The notes below the pieces were generated by a model. That model saw only the letters and a program-made list of their open reading frames with translations, was not told the origin of the DNA and ran no database searches. A DNA stretch of 64,000 nt from Cristatella mucedo. Lineage: Eukaryota; Bryozoa; Phylactolaemata; Cristatellidae. The stretch lies in contig WPIO01000219.1 of assembly GCA_009760855.2 (NCBI GenBank), forward strand, positions 62,001 to 126,000. The letters are read 5' to 3'. Below, one piece after another: positions 1 through 10,337 of this stretch (positions are counted from its first letter, which is position 1; each line of letters opens with the position of its first letter). Made by a program: the position numbers and the translations under genes.

Positions 1-134
1 TGGAGGGATTTGATTAATGCAATGCCAACTGGTGAAAATCGTCTCAAACAAAATGGGGAACCCTACTGTGTGCGTACCGCTCAGGGCGTACCCAGATCGC
101 TGTTCCTTTGTTAAAGGACAATCTCCTCCGAATA

Positions 135-311
135 AAAAAAATCTTAGCTGATTAAACAGTCTTTTTTGTATAGCGACAGAAGAGCCTTTATGGCTATCAC
201 CACTGCTTGCAGTGGCAATAAAGAATCGCCCACCGCAGGAATCGAACCCGTGACCTCGGGACCAAGGTTGTGAAAGCAACCGCCTTACCTAGTGTGCCGT
301 CACGGCTCACC
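135..311 (-). mobile_element. tRNA-derived SINE, copy 1, inside gypsy pol
   Basis: On the minus strand this reads as a tRNA-like head with an A-box-like TGGCACACTAGGTAAGGCGG stretch and a B box GGTTCGATTCC. It is followed by a GGGCGA box, a small hairpin (CCACTGC...GCAGTGG), a conserved AGGCTCTTCTGTCGCTA body and an A/T-rich tail. It sits in the gypsy reading frame. The host bases AATA occur at 131-134 and again at 312-315, a likely short target-site duplication. Confidence 0.88.
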
Positions 312-1262
312 AATAGAGAAGAACGGCATCGTCGAACGTGTATCGAAGCTGCCCAGATGGTGGTTCCCAGTCGTACCGGTCCTGAAGCTCAACGGCAAAG
401 GTCACATTTGTGTCGGCTTGAAGTGCTTAAATAAAGCAGTAGTTCGTGAAAGGTACGTGCTACCTACGCTTGATGAGATTTTGCGTAAGCTAGTTGGCGC
501 TAAGATGCTCTCTAAGTTTGGATGCCTCTAGCGGATTTTGAGCTATTTCATTGTCCGCTAAGAGCACTCGAGTTACGACGTTTACAGCACTGCATGGGCG
601 TTTTTTTTCACCGGTTGTGTGCCGGAGATGTTTCAGCGACTGATATGCGACCTCTTAAGTGAGATTGGAAGTGTAGCCATTTATATGGACGATGTTTTGT
701 TTTAAGGATCCACGGCGGCTGAACATAATGATAGATTGTGTCACGTCGTATCCCCATTTTCAAAGTCAGACCTAAAGTTGAATAGAGACAAGTGTGAATT
801 CCGCCAGCCAACTTTGACGTTCTCAGGGCATGTTATGGCTGCTAGTCGCGATTTCCGGCCGTCAGAGGACAAAATAGAAACCATCCTCAACCTCACTGAT
901 CCGACCAACTCAGCCGAGCTATACCGATGCCATGGTTTGATGAACTACCTCGGTCGGTTAGTGCCAGCTCTGGTTGCCGGCTCAAAGCAGCTAAACAAAC
1001 TTCTCTCCCCTAGTTCAGTTTAGTACTGGGGGCCTTACCAGAAGAAAGTATTCCGGGAAGCAAAGTTGCTTTTAACTAAATCACCATTGTCGGCTTATTT
1101 CGACCCACAAAAGTCGGTGATTGTCATTGCCGATGCCAGTAGCTATGGTCTAGGTGGTGTTCTGCTGCACTGCCATGGATCGGGAGAGCAAGATGTGCAA
1201 CCCATTACATTTATACATTTGCATCGCTCACGTTGTAAGGCGCCGAAACGAGATACGCTCAG
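312..1262 (+). pseudogene. gypsy reverse transcriptase and RNase H, broken
   Basis: The frame starting near 312 reads IEKNGIVERV followed by a P-x-VPVLK-NGK-ICV-LK-LNKAV pattern and a YVLPTLDEI block, which is the start of the gypsy RT fingers/palm. Stops follow near 530. The frame at about 736-1020 matches the RT thumb/connection (LKLNRDKCEF, FSGHVM, YLGRLVP). The frame at 1066-1266 holds the RNase H start (VIVIADASSYGLGGVLL). The FVDD-like catalytic block near 680-705 is damaged: MDDV is still readable, but a stop soon follows. At least three frame changes and several stops make it a pseudogene. The SINE removed a few codons' continuity just upstream. Confidence 0.85.
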
Positions 1263-1639
1263 ATAAAAAAAGAGTGTCTTGTGGCGGTGTTGGCGTGCGA
1301 GAAATGTAGTCAGTTCTTTGTTGGTTTGTCTTCTTTTCAGCTTCGCACTAACTTTAAACTGCTCATTCCGTTGCTGATGACTAAGAACCTTGACCAGGTT
1401 CCAGTTAGATTCCAACTCCTATTGATGGGAATGAAGTGCTTTAACTAGCTCGATTTAAATGAGAGTGGGCAGACCCTGACGGTAGCTAATACATTGGCAA
1501 GAGTACCTCTGCATAGAAATGAGGTACACGACCAAGCCGAATCCGTTCAGCTCTACCTAGACATCGTTGTAACTAAATCGCGTTCACTAGCTCGCCTGAC
1601 TGAATTAAGCAGGCTACCGCTGACGATAGTGAGCTACAG

Positions 1640-2512
1640 GTGGTCGTAGAGAACAGGCTGTCAGGGTTACCTAATTCCAGAAAGGGCCTACCAGAAACCT
1701 TTTCTAAGTACTTCGCCATGTGTAGCCATCTTTCTATGTTGAATGGTTTTCTACTGTATGACGATCGCATATATATCCCTCAAAGCTTTCAGGCTTTTCT
1801 GTTGGAACGGATCCACGACGGCCACCAGGGGGCGACCAAATGTAAGGACCGAGCGAGGTCGTATGTATACTGGCTAGGCATTAGCCGAGATGTTAAGGCA
1901 TTTGTTGATTCTTGCAGCTTCTGTCGAAAAACTTAGAAGAGACATCTGCATAAACCACTCACGCCGACACTGTTGCCCTACGTTCATGGGCAGCGAGTCG
2001 CAGCCGATCTCTTTGAACGTGAGGAACGACAGCATCTGATTGTAATAAACTTTTACGATCGATATATAAAAATCACGACATTATCAAAATCAACGGCTAA
2101 AAAGTGGTGGTCGAAGTAAAGACCACATTTTCTCGCTGGAGCATGCCATATTCATAGCAGTCTGACAACGGTCCACAATTTTTATCGCACGAATTTGGTG
2201 ATTTTTCGAGGCGATGCGGATTCAAGCATGTTACAACCAGCCCACGTTTTTGCACAAGTGAACGAAGAAGTGGAAAGAACTGTGCAAACTGCCAAATATA
2301 TTGTGAGGCAGCGTGATCCGTAACTCACTCTAATTGTTTAGAGGTCGACGCCTTGCACCTCTACACGCTTCAGCCCTGCACAAGTGGTCATGGGACGACA
2401 TATTAGGACGACGTTGCCTGTGCTCCATCAGCACATCTCACCAGAATGGCCGGCAAAAGAAACGGTGCAACTTAACGAAGATCGTGCAAAAGAGCTTCAA
2501 AAGCATTAAGGC
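1640..2512 (+). pseudogene. gypsy integrase, broken
   Basis: The frame at 1640-1936 carries the integrase zinc-binding HHCC module: H and H in an IHDGHQGATKCKDRAR segment, then two cysteines in SCSFCRK. The catalytic core (about 1970-2330) is littered with stops. Near 2365-2512 a third frame reads FSPAQVVMGRHIRTTLPVL and then EWPAKETV, the typical post-catalytic segment of gypsy integrases. The LINE-A tail interrupts just after this. The assignment to Ty3/gypsy rests on these ordered blocks; I cannot place the clade. Confidence 0.82.
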
Positions 2513-2544
2513 TATCGCCATTATTCTGCTTGCCCACTTCCACC

Positions 2545-2665
2545 TCCCCACCATTCAATTGCGTTTCCCGTTGCAGCAAATATAAAGCACATAGAAAGAG
2601 ATTGAGTTCTCTGAGGGCGCTTTATCAAGTGCATTATTATTATTATTATAATTTTTATTATCATT
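2545..2665 (+). mobile_element. LINE-A 3' tail inside gypsy pol
   Basis: The terminal about 120 bases of the LINE-A family include the CATTCAATTGCGTTTCCC block, a degenerate AAAGCAC...GGGCGCTTTA hairpin and an ATT repeat. It is 5'-truncated, as is usual after target-primed reverse transcription, and it splits recognisable gypsy coding blocks. Confidence 0.8.
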
Positions 2666-2860
2666 TATTCCGGCCAACAGGAATTAGTGCGGACTGATGG
2701 TGAAAACAACTAGAGTAGAATACACATGCAGTGGTGACGGCTCAAGCAGGTACACCTCGGTTGTTTTTCGCGCAGATCGACAATGGCAGCACACTTCGGA
2801 GCAACAGAAGGCATCATCGATCGATTGACCCTGATCTACAGGTCACAACCGTGAATATCC
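2666..2860 (+). pseudogene. gypsy pol C-terminus after LINE insertion
   Basis: Immediately right of the LINE-A (ATT)n tail, one frame reads GQQELVRTDGE. A neighbouring frame then has VVTAQAGTPR and NGSTLRSNRRHHR, matching the basic NRRH motif that ends many gypsy polyproteins. This supports the view that 2545-2665 is an insertion splitting the same pol. There are stops between the blocks. Confidence 0.65.
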
Positions 2861-3034
2861 TGGCACTTCTCTACATCAACCGAACCCTAAAACAGCCGTT
2901 CCAGATCAGTCTCAAAGTATTACTCATGACATGTACAAATTTCAAATCGAATGACCAAAAGGTGTGACAGGGCGGTAAATCCGGTCCGAAGGCTAGATCT
3001 TAAAAAATGAGGCTGTTCCTATTTGAAAGGAAGG

Positions 3035-3169
3035 TGTGATAGCAGGGCTACCAGGCAGAGCCATAACGACGTGATCGATCAGGAGAGGCCTCACTGACCA
3101 CGTGGTCCAGGGAGCTGACAAAACATGGCTGCCAGTAAACGTGCTCTATTCACAGGTCCTATCACTACA
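3035..3169 (+). repeat. possible gypsy 3' LTR (short or deleted)
   Basis: A purine run GAAAGGAAGG is followed by TGTGATAG, and about 135 bases later the sequence CTATCACTACA occurs. The ends are therefore near-inverted and of TG...CA form, and the position fits the 3' LTR of the pol remnant. The length is short for a gypsy LTR, so it may be internally deleted. It is unlike the two solo LTRs at 15.5 and 58.7 kb. Confidence 0.4.
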
Positions 3170-4110
3170 ATGGCTATATATCATTAGCGCCTTATCGGAT
3201 AAACTAGATATTTAACTTGGACATTCGTTCCTTGATAGCAGCCAAATTTTTCATCGTAAAAGGTTTATAAAAATTAACAATACATATAATGCATTTGTAT
3301 AGCCCCATCAAAGAACTTAATTTAGTTCTAGAAACTTTAAATTCGTTGCCACGATCAATGAAGTATCCTTAGATGTACAAATCGATTGAAGGGCACAGAT
3401 GGACGGGATGTGTTAATGTAATTGAGGGGCGGAATTCTAGAGATGATTCTGCCATTCTAGAGATGGACTCCCTGACCTTGCCTGTCTCGTTAACAAAAAA
3501 GCTAGAGAAGCTCCCAACTAGATCATCTCAAGGACCACGAAGTGAGCCACTAACCTGGACTCTGTTAAGGACATAGTTTATTGTAGACCTCAGCATTTTT
3601 AGATTGTGCATCTGTGATTCCACAATTTCTTTTAGATGATAGGCTTGGCCTTTGCTAAGATAGATTGGTTCGCCTATAGCAGTGCTCATATGGATGTTGA
3701 TGAACAGTAAGTCCCGATCTTGTGTAATATTTTTCAAGCTTGCCCATGGTAGACCTAGTTAGGTAATTGTCTGCAGTAAACAATAAGCCGTCTGGGCTAG
3801 GGCTCACAGTGTGCTCAGTCAGAGGTACAAACTCGTTGAGCTAGTCAGCGAGTATCGTGATGTTTCAATCTACCTATGATGACAGATCAAAAGAGAGACT
3901 GAGCCACTTAGGCGAAGCAGATGGGCTTGCACGCACAGAATCGATATACAGGTTCTTGAGGTTTAGCAATTCGCAGGTGATTATTGATGAGGAAGAGGGC
4001 ATACATTGAAGACTGAATAAGATCTGCATGTGATCAGATACGCGGGATTCGGTAATAATTGGTCATACTAGTATGCAGTTTTAGGAGAAAAGTTAGTCGA
4101 ATGTGCGACC

Positions 4111-4440
4111 CTAGATGTGAATAAAGCAATGCACGTGAGCCACAGGAGTTAATGAGTCAGTCAAGATGCGAAAATTTGGTGCTAAAGGCGTAAGATGAGC
4201 TATCAAAATGAATGTTGAAATCGCCAATAACGAGGAAAGAGTGATTTCTTGCTCACAGAAACGAAATGAGATTTGAGAAATTAGGGATGTAGGAGTTAGT
4301 ACCTGGAATTGGTATACTGCTGCCACCGTTAGTAGCTTGCTGTCGCGTGATCTTAAAACAATTGATTTGAAAGACTGGTTAGAGAGGCTGCAAGCAGCTT
4401 GAGATTGAAGGGTGAGTGTGTGATATAAGCAAATCCACAT
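4111..4440 (-). pseudogene. LINE-A endonuclease domain, broken
   Basis: This is a 109-residue open stretch inside the reversed LINE-A copy. It aligns by eye with the endonuclease of the fuller copy at 9864-10300: FKSIVL...NKL-VAVVY, ISDF-like, and the GDFN-region replaced by AISTF. The catalytic GDFN motif is not intact. It is part of the dead element, not a gene. Confidence 0.7.
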
Positions 4441-4684
4441 CTCATTTCGATTAATCTAGGGCCGTGAAAGAAGAAGCCGGTTGCGATTGCGTCCTAAAGG
4501 TCAGGCGATTAACCAACTTCAGCCAGATCTCGGTCAGGGCAAGTAGGTGGAGGCTTTTTCAGAAAAAATTTAACTCAATAATTGGTGATTATGGCACATT
4601 AAGCAAGGATTCCAAAGACAAGCCTTAAGTTTGGCACGTGGAGGATTGGCAATCCTGATGAGGAATAATAAATTCCTATATAAT

Positions 4685-4742
4685 ATGTTATATATATATA
4701 TATATATATATATGTTCTAATATAATATAATATAATATATTC
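4685..4742. repeat. (TA)n and (TAATA)n microsatellite
   Basis: An uninterrupted TA repeat of about 14 units is followed by TAATA-type repeats. It lies within the reversed LINE-A copy and probably expanded after insertion. Confidence 0.9.
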
Positions 4743-5040
4743 TAAGCAAGGTTTACAAGAGAACGTGCAGAGTGGTTCGAGACAATTCCAGGAATACAAA
4801 GGAAGCTGATTTGCTGATCGTGGCCCCCTGCAGCGGATTTGAAGCGCTTTTTAATGCATAAATCACCGACCTTATCAATAGCGATAGCATATAAGAATGC
4901 ATTTGAACGACGATACCTAAACCGTAATAGGTATGCACGATGTAAATTTGCAAGATGGTTATTAGCGGCCGGAGAATCTAAGGCCACCACGACCACTGGC
5001 ATAACTGAAGCTAGTAATGATTGGTACCCCAAGGAGAGAA

Positions 5041-5560
5041 GGATGCAAGTATATTCTAGCTGGAAGTAGGCAGAATTGAGTGTGAAGCTGAAGTGACTAT
5101 CTACAAAAATTCATATTGAAACATGACGGTTATTATAAATACACCGTCATGACTTTCGTGGGCGTGTGGATTTATGCCGGCGTGTTCTGTCTCATGAAAT
5201 TTGTTGTGCCGTCATTCACCAGGCACGCTGTCGTCTTTCAAAAGATAGATCTGTTCTTAAGACTTAAGACTTAGGTAGCTCCACGCCAACCGGCGAACTT
5301 CCAGCTGCAGGATATTTCACTTGGAAGGAGGATATTTCCTACTTTCGCTACTAACAAACAAATATTACTCATATTTTACTATATAAAATATAATATATTT
5401 TTCTTATATCAGTTTGTCCTATATACTAGATATATATGTAATATACTATTATTTATTATATATACATTATACTATCATTATAAATTACCTAATACCTGTT
5501 ACATCTGCTGCCGATATTCCGCAAAGGGTGCATCCACTGATACTTTAATGCGGAGTTCAT
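5041..5560. other. non-coding gap with hairpin and AT-rich run
   Basis: No coding signal is seen. A perfect 9-base inverted repeat (CATGACGGT...ACCGTCATG, 5122-5151) with a 12-base AT-rich spacer lies here. A strongly AT-rich tract runs from about 5380 to 5490. Confidence 0.6.
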
Positions 5561-5561
5561 T

Positions 5562-5999
<438 letters not shown>

Positions 6000-6164
6000 C
6001 AAGTCACGAGTTCAATTTCTTCTTACGTGACTGGGTCACAAGAGCGATTCGTGACTTTGTAAGACCCTCAGAAGTTTTAGCTACAGCAGAGAGGTTGAGC
6101 TGCAGTGGTGACCGCCCACGAGTGGCAGCAGCTGACGGCGACCAGCAGTATCACTAGCGAGAGT

Positions 6165-6310
6165 TGTGAACCATGATTGGCACACCAGGTAAGGCGGTTG
6201 GGTTACACGACCTTGGTCCTGAGGTCATGGGTTCGAATCCTGCGTTGGGCGATTGTTTATTGCCACTGTAAGCGGTGGGGATAGCCGTAAAGGCTCTTCT
6301 GTCGCTACAC
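6165..6310 (+). mobile_element. tRNA-derived SINE, copy 2, fused to LINE-A
   Basis: The head is tRNA-like (TTGGCACACCAGGTAAGGCGG) with a perfect B box GGTTCGAATCC, then the GGGCGA box, hairpin and AGGCTCTTCTGTCGCTACA. The copy stops there without the usual TTTA tail. LINE-A sequence begins at once in the same orientation (see the junction finding). Confidence 0.88.
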
Positions 6311-7912
6311 ACTTGACGAAGAGTACTTGAGCAACTACCGCCCAGTTTCCCTTCTACCATTCCTATCAAAGAAACTCGAACGTGTGGTGGCGGACCAGCT
6401 GAACTCGTATATCGAAGCCTCACTCCTTGCTAGTAAGTTCCAGTCTGGCTTTAGAGCTAATCACTCCACAGAGTCAGCCTTGCTTAGGGTATACAACGAC
6501 TTACTTAGGAATGCAGACATGGGTAGAGTGTCTCTGCTTGTTTTACTCGATCTTTCGGCAGCTTTTGATACCATCGATCACAAAGTTCTTCTAGACCGCC
6601 CCTCATATCGGCTGGGCATCACTAGCACTGCTCTGCAGTGGTTCAGGTCCTATCTCAGTGGGAGATTCCAGAAAATTGACGTGAATGGACAAAGATTATC
6701 TGAAGTACCTCTGAAATATGGAGTACCTCAGCGCTCAGTGCTAAGTCCGGTTCTTTTCACGGTTTTATCTCCCTCTTGCTGATGTGATTGCCAAGCACAA
6801 TCTAGGCTTTCACTTCTATGCGGATGACACTCAGTTGTACCTTGGCTTTGATCCCCCCCAGCCTTCGAGCAATTCAAATTCTCTCAACTCACTAGCTGTA
6901 TGCATTGAGGACATACGCACATGGATGGCAGCAAATTTTCTAAAACTTGACGATGATCAAACGTACTTACGAGTTATAGGCAAACCCAGTGTGATCCAGA
7001 GATTGCACAGGCTGACTCTCAAAATTGGCTCTGCAAGCATATCACCAGTTTAATCAGCTCGAAATCTACGTGTCATATTCCAAAACGACCTTTCGTTAGA
7101 CGACCATATCAGCTCCACAGTCAAATCCGCCAATTTCAGTTTCATAACAATGCTAAAATTTGGGCTTGTTTAGATAAAGATACTACATCAAAGTTGGTCC
7201 ATGCATTCGTGACATCCCGTCTCGACTTCTGCAACTCACTGCCCACTGGCCTACCAGCATGTTCGATCAGGCGATTGCAGCTGGTGCAAAACTCTGCAGC
7301 TAGACTTGTCCACCGTGAGCTTCGCAATTGTCACATTACTCCACTTCTCGCCGACCTGCACTGGCTACCAGTCAAGCAACGGATTGACTTCAAGGTTTTG
7401 TTGCTCAACTTTAGGTCCCTTCATTTTATGGCTCCAGCCTATCTGTCAGATATACTACCCCATCAGGCCAAGCATCGTACCACCAGCTTTTCGGAATATA
7501 ACAGTCTAGAAATACCTGGTACAAACCTTAAATCCTTTGGAGACCGTGCATTTAGGTCATATGCTCCGAAAGCCTGGAACTCCCTCCCGACCTGCGTCAG
7601 AACATCCCCTGACCTGACCACATTTAGAAGGAACCTAAAAACACACCTATTTAGGACCGCATTTAGTGGGTCCTTGTGATTCGTCCTCGATGTGCTTATG
7701 GGTGCTGACACTGTGCATGCTGCCACTGAAACCATTTGCATGCTGACCCTGTGCATATCACCCCTAACCATATTATCAATTTCGTTTGTTTTTCTAGCAT
7801 GATTTTACTTACCATTCAATTGCATTTCACTTTACAGCAAATGCAAAGCGCCTAGAGAGAGATTAAATTCTCTGAGGGCGCTTTATCAAGTAAATTATTA
7901 TAATTAATATTA
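6304..7912 (+). mobile_element. LINE-A copy, RT to 3' end
   Basis: This 5'-truncated copy starts in the RT fingers (SNYRPVSLLPFLSKKLE). It runs through LLVLLDLSAAFDTIDHK, a YADDT catalytic motif at about 6817-6831, the LADLHWLPVKQRIDFKVL block and the AFRSYAPKAWNSLPT C-terminal block, and ends in the 3' hairpin and AT-rich repeat. At least two frame changes (about 6770, 7053) and stops break it. Conservation is among the best in the window, suggesting a relatively young copy. Confidence 0.9.
6327..7679 (+). pseudogene. LINE-A reverse transcriptase, frameshifted
   Basis: Three open stretches (6327-6782, 6784-7053, 7194-7679) together give the RT palm and thumb and the LINE-specific C-terminal region. 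The first carries DLSAAFDTIDH (motif A, first aspartate) and ends in a damaged VPQRSVLSPVLF (motif B, normally PQGSVLGP). The second carries FYADDTQLYL (motif C). The G-to-R change in motif B plus the frame changes argue that it is inactive. Confidence 0.88.
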
Positions 7913-8240
7913 TTATTCCAGAAATGAGGCTGTTAAGTTATCTCGTAAAAAAGATAGCGTTTCCGGTAACTTTTTAACGGTAATAGTTAACAGCGGCCTT
8001 TTGCTAAAAATCAAAAGATAGTGAGTAGTTTTTTCTAATTTATTACTTTTTCTAGCAGAAATCTTTAAACAAAAAATACTACAACCGAAGTTCCAAGTTT
8101 ATTATAGGTATCTAATATGTAATGGAAGTTTTTTTAATATCTTCCGGAGGTTTTAGTGATTTTTAATAATGTTTTTATAAGAGTGGCCTCAAAGTAAAAT
8201 TAAAGTGCAATTTTCCAAACATAAAGTAAGATATGATTTA
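7913..8240. other. non-coding, nothing recognised
   Basis: AT-rich sequence without an open frame of note or a known repeat motif. Confidence 0.5.
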
Positions 8241-8244
8241 AATT

Positions 8245-9240
8245 GATCTTGTGGCATCAAAAAATGTCGATGTTCCTTTCAGCCATACCTTCAGTTTGTG
8301 TATACGCCGCAAAAATACACTTCAAAAGAGCAAAAAGGTCAATATGGATGATGCAATAGAATTAATTAATATACCGGAAGCACCAAGAAAACTTGGAAGC
8401 ATCTCAGATTTTGTAAAACCTACTGGATGGTGTATTTGCTAGGAAGAGCTCGTGAAGAAGAAGAGAACGAAAACTATTGCTCTTAAGGAGGTTGTTACCG
8501 ATCTGGCCATCGATGGAAAATCGATTGGAGCTATCGATGGAAACTCGTAAATACGGGAATAAATCTTACAGGACGGATTCTAACTTCCAGCGAACAAAAG
8601 CGATGTAATGAAGCTGGTGCATGATGAACACAAAGAAAAGAGAAGCAAAAATATTGCCAAAATCAAGAGAAAACTTGAGAGTGAAGTCAGGTTAGCACGA
8701 CTGTGGATGAATACACAACAGTGAAAGGATGTCGATTCTTTGGAGTCCACACTCCCGATGTCATTCAAAAAACTGTGAAAATAGGGAGTCTTGTCCGCAT
8801 AGATAGTTCGTATGGTGCTTTCAATATTGTCGAATCAACAACAAAGAGCATTTTCGGAATAAAAAATGAGAGGGATTAGGTGGGATATACTCAGGAAGGT
8901 GCTGCAATAAATCATAAATGAATACGGCACATCGATGTCATCTGACAGTTCTGCATAAACCGTTGTCTGCACCTTGGATTATGTGGCACAAAAGATACAA
9001 GAGCACTCAGATGGACAATTTAAACTTGTATAGAGAAGATATTGAGGAAATGGACAATTTTCCTCAGGTGCAGACCTGGACGCAATCAGTTATGACACGT
9101 TAGAAGGAGATGTCAATTACATTCTCGCCTCCTGACATAGAGAGCTCTAACGTGCATTCATGTTCGTTGCAGATATTTTCCGAAAACCAAAGTTCTTGCG
9201 AACATCGTATACAGAAACGATACAGCTAAGATCTATTTAA
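8245..9240 (+). pseudogene. unrecognised decayed coding-like region
   Basis: Several short plus-strand frames have protein-like composition: FSHTFSLCIRRKNTLQKSKK and DAIELINIPEAPRKLG (8270-8440), EYTTVKGCRFFGVHTPDVIQ then GSLVRIDSSYGAFNIVESTT (8710-8875), and a later DTLEGDV-like stretch (about 9095). They alternate frames and carry stops. It may be an old transposase or a dead host gene; I do not recognise the family. It lies between two LINE-A copies. Confidence 0.3.
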
Positions 9241-9539
9241 AGTTATTCTGATTGTTATTTGACCGTAGTGCGTAAGAAATTACGTGCCTATGGACATCTA
9301 AACGCTTATTGCTTCGGGCTGCTGGGTCTCCCACGCCGGAGGCTGCCTTAGCTACGCCGGAGGCTAGTAACCTGCTTGTTAGTTATGATTGTCAACAGCT
9401 GCTATCGCTTCGTCATCGTAGATCAAATGCATTCCTAGATAATAATGTTGTTGCTAAGATTCATGAACTATGCATTAACAAAAGAAAAGCGCCCTGTAGC
9501 CGCCACTGAGGCCGGTACCACCATCTCAAAAGCCACTCG

Positions 9540-10337
9540 TTGGGCTGGAACTGTGAGCTGAGTACCTGTTCGTTTGTTATTCCTAGCATTGTGTCGAACC
9601 GACCAGCACGCTCCCCCACATGCGTCACTGTAAATCTCTCTAACTTAGTTGTCAGCAGGCTTGTTGTAACTCCATTGGCCAGACATAACGCTTGCCTTTG
9701 GAATCCTCGCTCGATGTGCAATAAACCTGTGGTAATAAGCGACCTTATTTCTGAAAATGGTATCGACCTGCTCGTCCTAACTGAAACTTAGCTGAAATCG
9801 ATAAACTGCCCTACAATTAAAGGCGCCACTCCATCCGGTTTCTCATTCTTTCACACCCCTTGATTGATCAAAACTGAAGGTGGAGTTACTGTTATCGTGC
9901 ACTCGAAATTCAACTTCAAGCCATTTGCGGTACTGTCAAAGCAGTTTTTTAAATCAATTGTCTTGGTTTCACCCGAAAACAAGCTACCGATAGTGGCAGT
10001 AGTCTATTGCCCACTAGGTACCAAATCCTCCTTTATCTCAGATTTCTACGATCTCATTTTGATTCTGTGTGCAAGAAATCGACCCTTCCTCGTAATAGGT
10101 GATTTCAACGTCCACTTTGAAAACTTGTCTGACGCTTTCAGTACCGAATTTCGTGCATTGACTGACTCGTTGTCTCTTGTGGCTCATGTAAATGGCCCTA
10201 CCCACATCAAGGGTCATACACTTGACCAGATTTTCGCATACAACTGCACTTTGTCATCACCAATTGTTACCAAATCCTGCTTGTCTGACAAAATGCAGAT
10301 CTCATTCAATCTACAGTGTGTGCCCACCCTCCTCTAA
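9540..10337 (+). pseudogene. LINE-A AP-type endonuclease
   Basis: Ordered motifs of the APE-like endonuclease are visible: NPRSMCNK (normally N-A-R-S), LLVLTET, GGVTVIVH, VAVVYCP, FLVIGDFNVHF and THIKGHTLDQIF. The stop after LTET replaces the usual tryptophan, and a frame change near 9860 splits the domain. In an active element this domain nicks target DNA. The SDH motif near the end is degenerate (CLSDKMQISF). Confidence 0.88.

Larger units (their letters stand above)
1..3034 (+). mobile_element. Ty3/gypsy retrotransposon remnant (pol)
   Basis: This is a decayed LTR-retrotransposon polyprotein read on the plus strand, entered part-way through pol at the window edge. Recognisable blocks follow the usual gypsy order: the protease-RT junction (about 1-130), reverse transcriptase, RNase H, an HHCC zinc-binding integrase N-terminus, and the integrase C-terminal part. 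A polypurine-like run (about 3025-3034) precedes a TG-starting LTR-like segment. Numerous stops and frame changes show that it is dead. Two younger elements interrupt it: a SINE at 135-311 and a LINE-A 3' tail at about 2545-2665. The pol segments continue on either side of both. The gag region would lie left of the window. Confidence 0.85.
3375..5040 (-). mobile_element. LINE-A copy, 5' part with endonuclease remnant
   Basis: Read on the minus strand, this holds the LINE-A 5' region (RRSNAFL and IPGIVSNHSAR blocks near 4760-5030), then the AP-endonuclease remnant (FKSIVL, VAAVYQ, a LLAISTFIL block corresponding to IGDFNVH, and LTPVAHVH). It continues into the linker that precedes the RT, ending near 3375. 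The RT and 3' tail are missing, which is unusual because LINE truncation normally removes the 5' side; a later deletion is likely. It contains a TA/TAATA microsatellite (4685-4742). Many stops are present. Confidence 0.75.

Noticed and set aside
6165-6260. tRNA gene from intact B box
   Set aside because: Part of a multicopy SINE with a shared non-tRNA body; the head does not form a proper acceptor stem or anticodon arm by eye.
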